Part shown: piece by piece, positions 24,196 to 33,006 of the stretch
How the letters are laid out: each line of letters starts with the position of its first letter
Numbering within the stretch: the stretch's first letter is position 1
From: Anaerolineae bacterium
Lineage (GTDB): Bacteria; Chloroflexota; Anaerolineae; Aggregatilineales; Phototrophicaceae
Direction: 5' to 3'
Assembly: GCA_012270545.1 (NCBI GenBank)
Contig: JAAXID010000172.1
Coordinates: forward strand, 1 to 43,080
Length of the DNA: 43,080 bases
Translations under genes and position numbers: made by a program
The notes under the pieces: model-generated
Databases searched by the model: none
What the model was told of the DNA's origin: nothing
What the model saw: the letters and a program-made list of their open reading frames with translations, nothing else

Positions 24196-26337
24196 CTAAT
24201 GCACAAACCTTGTCGGGTCTTTGATGGCGCCCTGCTCCTCAAGCGCGGTCGCCGCCCGCTCTACCTTCTCCAGCTTGACCGCCGCCATCTTGAAGTCGGG
24301 GATCTTCGCGCGCGGATCGATCTTGTCCAGCGTTAGCAGATTGGCCGCCGCTTCAACAAAGTGGAAGGGCAGGAACAGCGTTCCGGCCGGTGAACGCCCG
24401 GTCACCATCACCTGGCATTCCACTGAACCGCGTCGCGAGGTGATGCGAAGCCAATCGCCAGAAACGACCTGCAGCGCGCCGGCGTCGGCCGGGTGCATCT
24501 CGACGATCGGCACCGGGAAAGCCTCTTCCAGCCGGGAGCTGCGCGTCATCGTACCGCCATGCCAGTGGAAGAGTACGCGCCCGGTCGTGAGGTGATAGGG
24601 ATAGTCCTCATCCGGCAGCTCGCTTTCAGTGCCATACTCCAATTCCCAGAATTTGCCTTTGCCCCGCGGGAATTCGTCTTCGAAGAGGTAGGGCGTGCCC
24701 GGGTGATCGGCGGCCGGGCAGGGCCAATGCACGCCGCCTTCTTCATCCAGCCGGGCATAGGTGATGCCTAAGAAGTCCGGCGTCACGGCGCGCATCTCTT
24801 CCCAGATCGCTTCGGGATCGCGATAATCGAAACCGGCGCTCTCGGAGACGCCGAGTTCGGCTTCCATACGCTTGGCGAGCGCGCAGATGATCTGCCAATC
24901 CGGCAATGACTCGCCGACCGCCGGCAGCGCCTGCCGCACCCGCTGAACGCGGCGATCACTGTTGGTGAAGGTGCCCTCTTTCTCGGCGAAGCTCGCCGAT
25001 GGCAGAATCACATCCGCCATCTCGCCGGTCTCGTTCATGAAGATGTCGATGCAGACCAGCAGATCCAATTCTTCCAGCGCGTGCTGCGCGTGTGAGAGAT
25101 TCGGCTCGCTCATCATCGGGTTCTCGCCCATGACGATCATGGCTTTGATTCGCCCCATCAGCGCGCCGTCGACCATTTCGGTGACGGTCAATCCCGGCTG
25201 CGGATTCAGGTCTGTGCGCCAGGTTGATTCGAACTTCTGCCGGATCTCGGGATCAGCGACCGACTGATAAGCCGTGTAGACATTGGGCAAGCCGCCGCTA
25301 TCGGAGCAGCCCTGCACGTTGTTCTGTCCGCGTAGGGGATTCAGACCCGTGCCCGGCTTTCCTGCGTGGCCGCACATCAAGGCTAGATTGGTCAGGGAGA
25401 GCGCATTATCGGTGCCATGCGTACTCTGGCTGATGCCCATGCCCCAGTAGAAGGCGGCGCGCTCGGCGGTGGCGTACATACGCGCCGCTTGGCGAATATC
25501 GTCGGCGGGAACGCCGCTGATCCCCTCAGCCCATTCCGGACTACAGTGTTCCAGCGATTCGATATAGTCTTCGAAGCCTTCGGTGCGCGCTTCAATGAAT
25601 TCGGGATTGAAGAGGTTTTCGCTGACGATGACGTTCGCCATCGCCTGGAAAACAGCCACATCCGTACCGGGTTTCTGTCGCAGCCAAAGCGTCGCGAAGT
25701 CGGTCAATTCGATCTGGCGCGGATCAATCACGATCATCTTGGCGCCGTTGGCACGCACCGCCTTCTTCAGGAACAAGCTGATGACTGGATGCGTCTCGGT
25801 CGTGTTGCTGCCGGTGACGATGAAGGTATCGAGCTGCTCCATCTCAGCGATGCTGTTGCTCATCGCGCTGGAGCCGATCGCCAGCTGCAAGCCGGTAACG
25901 CTGCCGGCATGGCATAATCGCGCGCAGTGATCGACATTGTTCGTCTTCATCACCGCGCGCACCCATTTCTGAAAGACGTAATTGTCCTCGTTTGTCGCTT
26001 TGGCGCAGGCGTAGGTGGCGATGCTGTCGCCGCCATGCTTTTTTACAATCGCGGCTAGCTTTTCGCTGATATAATTGAGCGCTTCATCCCAGCTTGCTTC
26101 GCGGAAAACCCCGCGCGCTCCATCGCGAATCAGCGGCTTTTTCAGGCGGCGCGGATGGGTGGCGAAGTCGAGCCCGAAACGCCCTTTGACACAAAGATTG
26201 CCGTAATTCGGCGCGCTGTCGAAGGGCGCCTCGACGCGGTAGATCTGCTCGTCTTTGATATGGAGATTCATCTGACAGCCGACGCCGCAGTAGGGGCAGG
26301 TTGTGCGGACTGTGGTATCGGGCTGTAGGGCGGTCAT
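24196..26337 (-). CDS. fdhA: Formate dehydrogenase catalytic subunit, Mo-bis-MGD, Cys-containing (FdhF-like)
   Basis: This enzyme oxidises formate to CO2 at a Mo-bis-MGD centre. The 713-residue chain has an N-terminal [4Fe-4S] site (C14, C17, C21, C49) and a Mo-binding motif DHCARLCHAGSV, where C142 replaces the selenocysteine of E. coli FdhF and H143 is kept. Further matches are GKPGTGLNPLRGQNNVQG, MGENPMMSEPNL and a C-terminal molybdopterin dinucleotide-binding domain. It is the first gene of the operon, with a good promoter upstream. Electrons would pass through the NuoG-N-like subunit to the NuoEF fusion and NAD+. There is no Tat signal, so the complex is cytoplasmic. Confidence 0.93.
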   Translation of the reverse strand: MTALQPDTTVRTTCPYCGVGCQMNLHIKDEQIYRVEAPFDSAPNYGNLCVKGRFGLDFATHPRRLKKPLIRDGARGVFREASWDEALNYISEKLAAIVKKHGGDSIATYACAKATNEDNYVFQKWVRAVMKTNNVDHCARLCHAGSVTGLQLAIGSSAMSNSIAEMEQLDTFIVTGSNTTETHPVISLFLKKAVRANGAKMIVIDPRQIELTDFATLWLRQKPGTDVAVFQAMANVIVSENLFNPEFIEARTEGFEDYIESLEHCSPEWAEGISGVPADDIRQAARMYATAERAAFYWGMGISQSTHGTDNALSLTNLALMCGHAGKPGTGLNPLRGQNNVQGCSDSGGLPNVYTAYQSVADPEIRQKFESTWRTDLNPQPGLTVTEMVDGALMGRIKAMIVMGENPMMSEPNLSHAQHALEELDLLVCIDIFMNETGEMADVILPSASFAEKEGTFTNSDRRVQRVRQALPAVGESLPDWQIICALAKRMEAELGVSESAGFDYRDPEAIWEEMRAVTPDFLGITYARLDEEGGVHWPCPAADHPGTPYLFEDEFPRGKGKFWELEYGTESELPDEDYPYHLTTGRVLFHWHGGTMTRSSRLEEAFPVPIVEMHPADAGALQVVSGDWLRITSRRGSVECQVMVTGRSPAGTLFLPFHFVEAAANLLTLDKIDPRAKIPDFKMAAVKLEKVERAATALEEQGAIKDPTRFVH

Positions 26338-26369
26338 AGTGAGTTCTCAATACGCTCGTCTATAAACTC

Positions 26370-26398
26370 ATTATAGCGAGCGGCTTTGCCATTGCCAA
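26370..26398 (-). promoter_or_regulatory. Sigma70-type promoter of the formate dehydrogenase operon
   Basis: On the minus strand TTGGCA (26398-26393) and TATAAT (26375-26370) are separated by 17 bases, a near-consensus pair. They lie about 33 bases upstream of the fdhA start at 26337. Confidence 0.7.
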
Positions 26399-26430
26399 CA
26401 AGGGCGCATTCTCTGCTCATACGCCTGGTT

Positions 26431-26458
26431 TTGATTTTGCTCGCTCAGACGCTAGAAT
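26431..26458 (+). promoter_or_regulatory. Promoter of the polyol dehydrogenase gene
   Basis: TTGATT (26431-26436) and TAGAAT (26453-26458) are separated by 16 bases, 42 bases upstream of the chosen ATG at 26500. It is divergent from the fdh promoter; the -35 boxes are about 32 bases apart. Confidence 0.5.
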
Positions 26459-26499
26459 TACTGTGTGTACCGACGCGCTGCTGGATAAAGAAAGCGCCT

Positions 26500-27600
26500 A
26501 TGGCCTATCTCGCTAATGAAGCCTTGCCCAAGACGATGCCGGCCATCGTCTGCCACGGACCGGAAGATTATCGTCTCGAAGAATGGAAGGTGCCGCAGCC
26601 GGCCGCCGGCGAAGTGGTCATCCGGGTGCAGTCGGTGGGCATCTGCGCCAGCGACCTCAAATGCTATCAAGGGGCGCCGCTCTTCTGGGGCGATGATACG
26701 CGCGCGGGTTATTGCCAGCCGCCGGTCATTCCCGGCCACGAATTCGTCGGCGAGGTGGTCGCGCTCGGCGAAGGCGCCGGCGAGCAATACGGCTTGCAGC
26801 TGGGCGATATCGCCGTCTCCGAGCAGATCGTCCCTTGTTGGAATTGCCGCTTCTGCAAGCGCGGGCAATACTGGATGTGCCAGGACAAGCACGATGTCTA
26901 CGGCTTCCGCCAAGCCACCATCGGCGCGATGGCGGAGTACATGCGCTTCCCGGTCGGCGCGCTGAATTACAAGGTGCCGGACGCGCTGCCCGCCCATCAT
27001 GCCGCCTTCATCGAGCCGCTGGGCTGTTCGATTCACGCGGTGGAGCGCGGCGAGATCGAGCTGCATGATGTCGTCGTGATCGCCGGCTGCGGTCCATTGG
27101 GCTTGGGTATGGTGGCCGCCGCCCGTTTGAAGAATCCACGCCTGCTGATCGCCATCGACCTCAACGACGAGCGGCTGGAAATCGCTGAGCTCTGCGGCGC
27201 CGACATGAGCATGAATCCGAAGAAAATCGATGTCATCGATGAGGTGCTGAAGCTGACCGAGGGCTACGGCTGCGATGTCTATATCGAAGCAACCGGTTAC
27301 CCGGCCGCCGTGCTGCAAGGCTTGCAAATGATCCGCAAGCTGGGCACCTTCGTCGAATTCAGCGTCATGCGCGAGCCGGTCACGGCCGATTGGACGATCA
27401 TCGGCGATACTAAGGAGCTCAATATCCACGGTTCACACTTGAGTCCATACACCTATCCCCTCGCTATCGATATGCTCAGCAAAGGTTTGCTGCCGATGGA
27501 CCGCATCATGACGCACCAACTGCCTTTGGCGGACTTCCACGCCGGCATGGATCTGGTCGCCGCCGGCCGCGAATCCGTCAAAGTTACGCTGACCCCGTAG
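26500..27600 (+). CDS. Zinc-dependent alcohol dehydrogenase, erythritol/L-threitol dehydrogenase type
   Basis: This 366-residue medium-chain dehydrogenase has catalytic zinc ligands C49 (GICASDLKCYQG) and H80/E81 (IPGHEFVGEVV). Structural zinc cysteines are C113, C116, C119 and C127 (EQIVPCWNCRFCKRGQYWMC). The Rossmann motif is VVVIAGCGPLGLG. Features such as GAPLFWGDD, YGFRQATIGAMAEYMRFP and the ending LPMDRIMTHQLPLADF with VAAGRESVKVTL match what I remember of erythritol/L-threitol dehydrogenases. Oxidation of a C4 polyol to a ketose is therefore the best guess. A longer frame to 26386 passes through the promoter; ATG 26500 fits the family N-terminus better. Two SDR genes follow on the same strand. 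Confidence 0.85.
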   Translation: MAYLANEALPKTMPAIVCHGPEDYRLEEWKVPQPAAGEVVIRVQSVGICASDLKCYQGAPLFWGDDTRAGYCQPPVIPGHEFVGEVVALGEGAGEQYGLQLGDIAVSEQIVPCWNCRFCKRGQYWMCQDKHDVYGFRQATIGAMAEYMRFPVGALNYKVPDALPAHHAAFIEPLGCSIHAVERGEIELHDVVVIAGCGPLGLGMVAAARLKNPRLLIAIDLNDERLEIAELCGADMSMNPKKIDVIDEVLKLTEGYGCDVYIEATGYPAAVLQGLQMIRKLGTFVEFSVMREPVTADWTIIGDTKELNIHGSHLSPYTYPLAIDMLSKGLLPMDRIMTHQLPLADFHAGMDLVAAGRESVKVTLTP

Positions 27601-27624
27601 ACCGCGATAGGTGGCAAAAACTAG

Positions 27625-27644
27625 GGGCGACATTTGTATCGCCC
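27625..27644 (+). repeat. Dispersed hairpin repeat GGGCGA...TCGCCC, copy before SDR1
   Basis: GGGCGA (27625-27630) and TCGCCC (27639-27644) form an inverted repeat with an eight-base loop, preceded by TAG. The ribosome-binding site AAGGAG of the SDR gene follows five bases later. It shares the TAGGGGCGA core with copies at 28421 and 32957. Confidence 0.7.
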
Positions 27645-27661
27645 GCTGAAGGAGAGAACAA

Positions 27662-28393
27662 TTGACCCAAGCACTCACTGGCAAAGTTGTCATCATCACC
27701 GGCGCCAGTTCCGGCATTGGCGAAGCCGCCGCCCGCTTGCTGGCTGAACAAGGCTGCCAGCTGACGCTCGCCGCTCGCTCGGTCGACAAGATGGAATCAC
27801 TGGCCGAAGAGCTGGCGACCGATTGCCTTGTCCTGCACGCCGATATGACGCAGCCCGCCGATATCGCGAACATGGTCGAGCGCACCTTGGAACGCTTCGG
27901 TCGTATCGATGTCATGCTGGCCAACGCCGGCATCTATGTCCCTGGGCAGTTCGCGGATGGCGATATAGATTCTTACTCGATGATGTTAAAGCTCAATGTC
28001 GATGGTGTATTCCGCTGCGCCCACGCGGTCATCCCGATCATGAAAGCGCAGGGCGGCGGCGATATTATCGTCACCAGCTCAATCTCCGGTCATGTAGACA
28101 TCATGGGTGAGCCGGTTTACAGCGCCAGCAAACACGCCGTACAGACCTTCGTTCACACCCTGCGGCGACAAGTGGCGGCCGATGGCATACGCGTCATGTC
28201 TCTGGCGCCCGGTCCGGTAGCCAATCCGATGCAATGGCTCTATGAAGCGGAGGAGCAGAAACGCGCGGTTGAAGAGGTGGGATCGCACCTGGCATCGGAA
28301 GATTGCGCCGATGCGATTTTATTCATGCTGTCACGACCGCCACACGTCACCATTCGCGATCTGGTTATATTGCCGCAGATGAACCGCATCTAA
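27662..28393 (+). CDS. Short-chain dehydrogenase/reductase, copy 1
   Basis: This 243-residue classical SDR has the cofactor motif TGASSGIG (13-20), the NAG motif (88-90) and the catalytic triad S140, Y153, K157 (YSASK). It should oxidise or reduce a hydroxyl or keto group with NAD(P). RS at 39-40 after the second strand leans towards NADP, but this is weak. The start is TTG, chosen because AAGGAG precedes it at seven bases and the paralogue at 28458 has the same arrangement. Neighbours suggest a polyol or sugar substrate. It is clearly a tandem duplicate of the next gene. Confidence 0.87.
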   Translation: MTQALTGKVVIITGASSGIGEAAARLLAEQGCQLTLAARSVDKMESLAEELATDCLVLHADMTQPADIANMVERTLERFGRIDVMLANAGIYVPGQFADGDIDSYSMMLKLNVDGVFRCAHAVIPIMKAQGGGDIIVTSSISGHVDIMGEPVYSASKHAVQTFVHTLRRQVAADGIRVMSLAPGPVANPMQWLYEAEEQKRAVEEVGSHLASEDCADAILFMLSRPPHVTIRDLVILPQMNRI

Positions 28394-28420
28394 TGCCAGC
28401 CTAATCCGCCAATAATGTAG

Positions 28421-28440
28421 GGGCGATATATGCATCGCCC
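28421..28440 (+). repeat. Dispersed hairpin repeat GGGCGAT...ATCGCCC, copy before SDR2
   Basis: GGGCGAT (28421-28427) and ATCGCCC (28434-28440) form a seven-base stem with a six-base loop, preceded by TGTAG. AAGGAG and a TTG start follow, exactly as for the first SDR copy, so the repeat and leader look duplicated with the gene. Confidence 0.75.
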
Positions 28441-28457
28441 ATTGAAGGAGACAGAAA

Positions 28458-29189
28458 TTGCCCGAATCACTCAATGGCAAAGTTGTCATCATCACCGGTG
28501 CCAGTTCGGGCATCGGCGCGGGCGCCGCTCGTTTGTTGGCGGAACAGGGCTGCAAACTGACGCTCGCCGCCCGCTCGGTCGACAAATTGGAAGCGCTGGC
28601 GATGGAGCTGCCCGGCGAGAATCTAGTCGTCCGCGCAGATATGACCGTCCCCGCCGACATTGAAAATATGATCGCGCGAACGCTCGATCGCTTTGGACGA
28701 ATCGATGTGCTATTTGCCAACGCCGGCATCTTCATCCATGGCGATTTCGCCGCGAACGACGTCAAGGACATTTCCGACATGCTCACGATAAACGTTGACG
28801 CGGTTATGCGCTGTGCCCACGCTGTCATCCCGATTATGAAGGCGCAGGGTTCGGGCGATATTCTCGTCACCAGCTCGGTGGCGGGTCATGAAAAGCTCCA
28901 TCGTGGGCCGGCTTACGGCGCGACTAAACACGCGATTGAGACCTTTGTCAATACGCTGCGCCGTCAGGTTGCCGCTGACGGCATCCGCGTGATGTCGCTG
29001 GCGCCGGCGCGGGTCGCCAATGAGCTATGGAATCTGACCGATCCCGCCGAGATTGAAAAGGCGACGGTGGGTGATCAACATTACTTGAAGGTGGAAGACG
29101 TGGTGGAAACCGCGGTTTTCATGCTTTCGCGCCCGCGCCGCGTCACGATTCGCAATCTGGTCATCATCGCGAAGCAGCAGGATGTGTGA
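28458..29189 (+). CDS. Short-chain dehydrogenase/reductase, copy 2
   Basis: This is a 243-residue classical SDR, the same length as copy 1. It has TGASSGIG (13-20), NAG (88-90) and the triad S140, Y153, K157 (YGATK). The first 90 residues are nearly the same as in copy 1. The substrate loop (GHEKLHRGPAYGATK against GHVDIMGEPVYSASK) and the C-terminal third after SLAP differ, so substrate preference may have diverged. The start is TTG after AAGGAG. It could use a related polyol or keto-sugar. The gene ends 76 bases before the convergent epimerase gene; no clear terminator is seen there. Confidence 0.87.
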   Translation: MPESLNGKVVIITGASSGIGAGAARLLAEQGCKLTLAARSVDKLEALAMELPGENLVVRADMTVPADIENMIARTLDRFGRIDVLFANAGIFIHGDFAANDVKDISDMLTINVDAVMRCAHAVIPIMKAQGSGDILVTSSVAGHEKLHRGPAYGATKHAIETFVNTLRRQVAADGIRVMSLAPARVANELWNLTDPAEIEKATVGDQHYLKVEDVVETAVFMLSRPRRVTIRNLVIIAKQQDV

Positions 29190-29265
29190 ACGCCGTGTCA
29201 GCCGCGCCAAGATGCATCTGCGAAGACAGGCCGATTGTCTGATGGATCCTGTGTGCCTCAAGCCT

Positions 29266-30098
29266 TCAGCCCAGCAGCTTCTGCGCATTCGCCAGGCTCC
29301 GCGGCACACCAACCGCCAGCGGTTCATCCGCGCCCTCGTATTCCAGCGACCACCAGCCGGCGTAATCCACACTATCCAGGACCGTGCGTATCCCCGCGAG
29401 ATCAACCAGGCCCTCACCAATCACAGCCCCAGTCAGCAATTGCCCAGCTGGATCTGCAAATATATGGCTCGCTTCGTCGCCAGTGGCGAGACGCATATCC
29501 TTCAAGTGCGCGAGAACCACCAGATCCGCCAAATGCTTAGCCGCCTCGGTGGGATTCTGCCCCACTGGCAAGAAGTTGCCCGTATCGAGATTGACCCGTA
29601 GCGCCGGTGAAGCGACCGCATCGATGATGTCACGCACTTGATCGCTGCGTCCGGCGAACTTGCCGTGGTTCTCCAGCGCCAGGGTGACGCCGCGTGCTTC
29701 CGCGTAGGCGGCGCCGGCCGTTAATCCCTCCAGGATCCAGTCTCTGCCTTCTTCCTGCGAGACGCCTTCGCGCGCGCTGCCGCTGAAGACGCGCACGATG
29801 TCTGTGCCCAACCCCAGCGCAATGTCGACGCCGCCTTTCAAATCTGCCAGTTCCTGCGCGCGAGCGCTCACCTCCGGTTGGATAAAGTTGTTGCTGATCG
29901 AATACACAGCCAGGTCCAGCCCGGCATCGGCAATGCGAGCTTTGACAGCGGGAATCTCGCGCTCGGCGTTGGTCCAGAAGATGTCGAGCAGTTCCACGCC
30001 TTCCACGCCTTGTCTTGCAGCGTAGTCAACGAATCCCATCAGATCAAGCTGCCCGGCCTGGACCGCTCGCACACAGCTGTACATGCTTAAGCTCAGTT

Positions 30099-30102
<4 letters not shown>
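29266..30102 (-). CDS. Sugar phosphate isomerase/epimerase (xylose isomerase-like TIM barrel)
   Basis: This 278-residue AP-endonuclease-2/xylose-isomerase-like TIM barrel has metal and substrate motifs LALENHGKF, VNLDTGNFLPVG, AHLKDM, VIGEGLVDL and a final SLEYEG. This family epimerises or isomerises sugars or sugar acids, or acts as dehydratase; the exact substrate cannot be read. It overlaps the Gfo/Idh gene by four bases (ATGA) and is the last gene of the sugar-uptake operon. Such epimerase plus Gfo/Idh pairs are typical of inositol-like or keto-sugar catabolism. Confidence 0.85.
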
Positions 30103-31064
<962 letters not shown>

Positions 31065-31069
31065 GTCTC

Positions 31070-31930
31070 TCAGCCCTTCAGACCGGTCAGCGCAATGCCG
31101 CGCACGAAGGTCTTCTGTGTGAAGAAGAACAGCACAATTGTCGGCAGCATCGCCAGCGTCGAAGCGGCCATCATCAGCTGCCATTGTGCGCCGTACATGT
31201 TCTGGAACAGCTTCAAACCGAGCGAGATCGTCCAGTCCTGCTGATTCTGCAAATAGATGAGCGGACCGAGGAAATCTCGATAAGTCTGAACGAATGTGAA
31301 GAGCGCGACCACCGCCAAAGCCGGGCGCATCAGCGGAATCATGATGTACCACAATATGCCCAGTTCGCTGGCGCCATCAATCTTGGCGGCATCGCTCAAT
31401 TCGAGCGGAATCGTGAGCAAGAACTGCCGCAGCAGGAATACGTAGAGCGCGTTGCCGAAGAAATGCGGCACAACCAGCGGCAAGATCGTGCCCACCCAGC
31501 CGAGATCGCGGAAGATCAGATAAAGCGGAATCAGCGTCACCTGCGATGGCAGCATGATAGTGCTGAGATAAATGAGGAAGATGATGTTGCGTCCGGGCCA
31601 GCGGATGCGCGCGAAGCCATAGGCGATGAATGTGCAAGACAGCACGGTGCCCAGCACCGTCAAGCCGGAGATGACAATCGTATTCCACATATAGCGCCAG
31701 AAAGGGATATAAGTGGTGGACTCGCCGAAGTTCTGCCACTGTGGGTTGGGTGGGAAGATTGGTGGTGGTTGCTGGAAGATCTCCACATCGGTCTTCAGCG
31801 CCGTCACAATCAGCCAGTACAGCGGGAAGATGTAAGCGACCGCCATGATGATCACGATGGTGTAGGCGATCGACTTTTTGATGCGATCCTGCACGATGCG
31901 GTTTTCCCGCCAGTGGATTCTCGCCGTCAT
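31070..31930 (-). CDS. ABC sugar transporter permease, MalG type
   Basis: This 286-residue inner-membrane permease has six hydrophobic segments. The first is IAYTIVIIMAVAYIFPLYWLIVTALK. The EAA loop is LSDAAKIDGASELGILWYIMIPLMRP near residue 190, the CUT1 family pattern. The C-terminus TFVRGIALTGLKG is the usual MalG-type ending. It lies three bases after the MalF-type gene and six bases before the oxidoreductase. No ATPase gene is present in this operon. Confidence 0.9.
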   Translation of the reverse strand: MTARIHWRENRIVQDRIKKSIAYTIVIIMAVAYIFPLYWLIVTALKTDVEIFQQPPPIFPPNPQWQNFGESTTYIPFWRYMWNTIVISGLTVLGTVLSCTFIAYGFARIRWPGRNIIFLIYLSTIMLPSQVTLIPLYLIFRDLGWVGTILPLVVPHFFGNALYVFLLRQFLLTIPLELSDAAKIDGASELGILWYIMIPLMRPALAVVALFTFVQTYRDFLGPLIYLQNQQDWTISLGLKLFQNMYGAQWQLMMAASTLAMLPTIVLFFFTQKTFVRGIALTGLKG

Positions 31931-31933
31931 CGC

Positions 31934-32863
31934 TCAATCTTCCGCATGGTAGTAGACCCAGCCGGCCGTCTTAAACAGAATGACGGTGGCGATCAAAACG
32001 ATCATGAAGAGTATCCAGGCTTGGGCGCTGGCATAACCCATCTTGAATTGCTGGAAGGCGGTCTGATACAAGTACATCGAATAAAACATGGCTGAATTGG
32101 CGACCCCGCCCGCCGACCCGTCGCGCGTCGCCGTCATCACCCAGGCTTCGGTGAAATATTGGAAATAGCCGATCACATTCACGATGATCGTATAAAAGAT
32201 GACCGGGCTGATCATCGGCAGCGTGATTCTGAAGGTCTTCTGTATCGCGTTGGCGCCATCCAGCTCGGCCGATTCCAGCAGGTCGTAGGGCACATCCTGC
32301 AGGCTCGCCAGATAGATCAGGATCGTGTTGCCGCCGAACCAGGCGCCCATGAAGATCAGCGATGGCTTGACCCATTTGGGGTCAGTCAGCCAACCGATTG
32401 GCGGCAGGCCGATGAACTTGAGAAACTCGTTCAAGATGCCGAATTGCCCGTTGAAGATCCAGAGCCAGACGATGGTGGAAGCGACCACCGGCGTGATCGA
32501 TGGAATGTAGAAAATGCTGCGATAAATCGACAGACCCTTGATCCTGGTATTCAGCAGCAGCGCCATCAGCATGTTAAAGACCAGGTGAATCGGCAGGCCG
32601 ATCAGCACCATGTAAAGCGTGTTGCTGATGCCGATGCGGAAGACGCGATCGCTCTCGATCAGAAATTTGTAATTGTTCAATCCGACCCAGCGCGGCGGCT
32701 GCAAGATGTTATAGCGAGTGAAACTGTACTGCAGCGATTGAACGATGGGTCCGATGTTGAAGACGAAGAAACCAATGATCGCCGGCGAAATGAATAGCAA
32801 GCCGACGATTAGGGCGCGCCGCTGCTGTTTGCTTAAGCGAAACCTAGGCAATGCGATGTTCAT
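31934..32863 (-). CDS. ABC sugar transporter permease, MalF type
   Basis: This 309-residue CUT1 permease has a basic N-terminus followed by ALIVGLLFISPAIIGFFVFNIGP and five more membrane segments. The EAA loop is LLESAELDGANAIQKTFRITLPMISP near residue 200. It partners with the MalG-type permease immediately downstream. No Shine-Dalgarno is visible. The 143-base gap from the binding-protein gene holds a hairpin repeat and may set expression ratios. Confidence 0.9.
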   Translation of the reverse strand: MNIALPRFRLSKQQRRALIVGLLFISPAIIGFFVFNIGPIVQSLQYSFTRYNILQPPRWVGLNNYKFLIESDRVFRIGISNTLYMVLIGLPIHLVFNMLMALLLNTRIKGLSIYRSIFYIPSITPVVASTIVWLWIFNGQFGILNEFLKFIGLPPIGWLTDPKWVKPSLIFMGAWFGGNTILIYLASLQDVPYDLLESAELDGANAIQKTFRITLPMISPVIFYTIIVNVIGYFQYFTEAWVMTATRDGSAGGVANSAMFYSMYLYQTAFQQFKMGYASAQAWILFMIVLIATVILFKTAGWVYYHAED

Positions 32864-32956
32864 TAGGTAAACAGGCCAGCGGACAAACTACGGTCGTCTG
32901 CCGCTGGCTGGCTGGCCCTGACATAGCGCTACTGACCTGAAACGATGGTGGTGTAG

Positions 32957-32977
32957 GGGCGACCTATCCGGCCGCCC
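32957..32977 (+). repeat. Dispersed hairpin repeat GGGCG...CGCCC between binding-protein and permease genes
   Basis: GTGTAGGGGCG (32951-32961) is followed 11 bases later by CGCCC (32973-32977), giving a five-base stem. The TGTAGGGGCG core equals that of the copy at 28416, and the outer GTGTAGGGGCG equals 19503. It lies in the gap between the sugar-binding protein and MalF-type genes. Confidence 0.55.
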
Positions 32978-33006
32978 TCAAGCTCGAATATATCAAATAG
33001 GTGATT

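Noticed and set aside
26386-26499. N-terminal extension of the polyol dehydrogenase
   Set aside because: It would include the promoter boxes and a non-family hydrophobic segment; ATG 26500 fits better.
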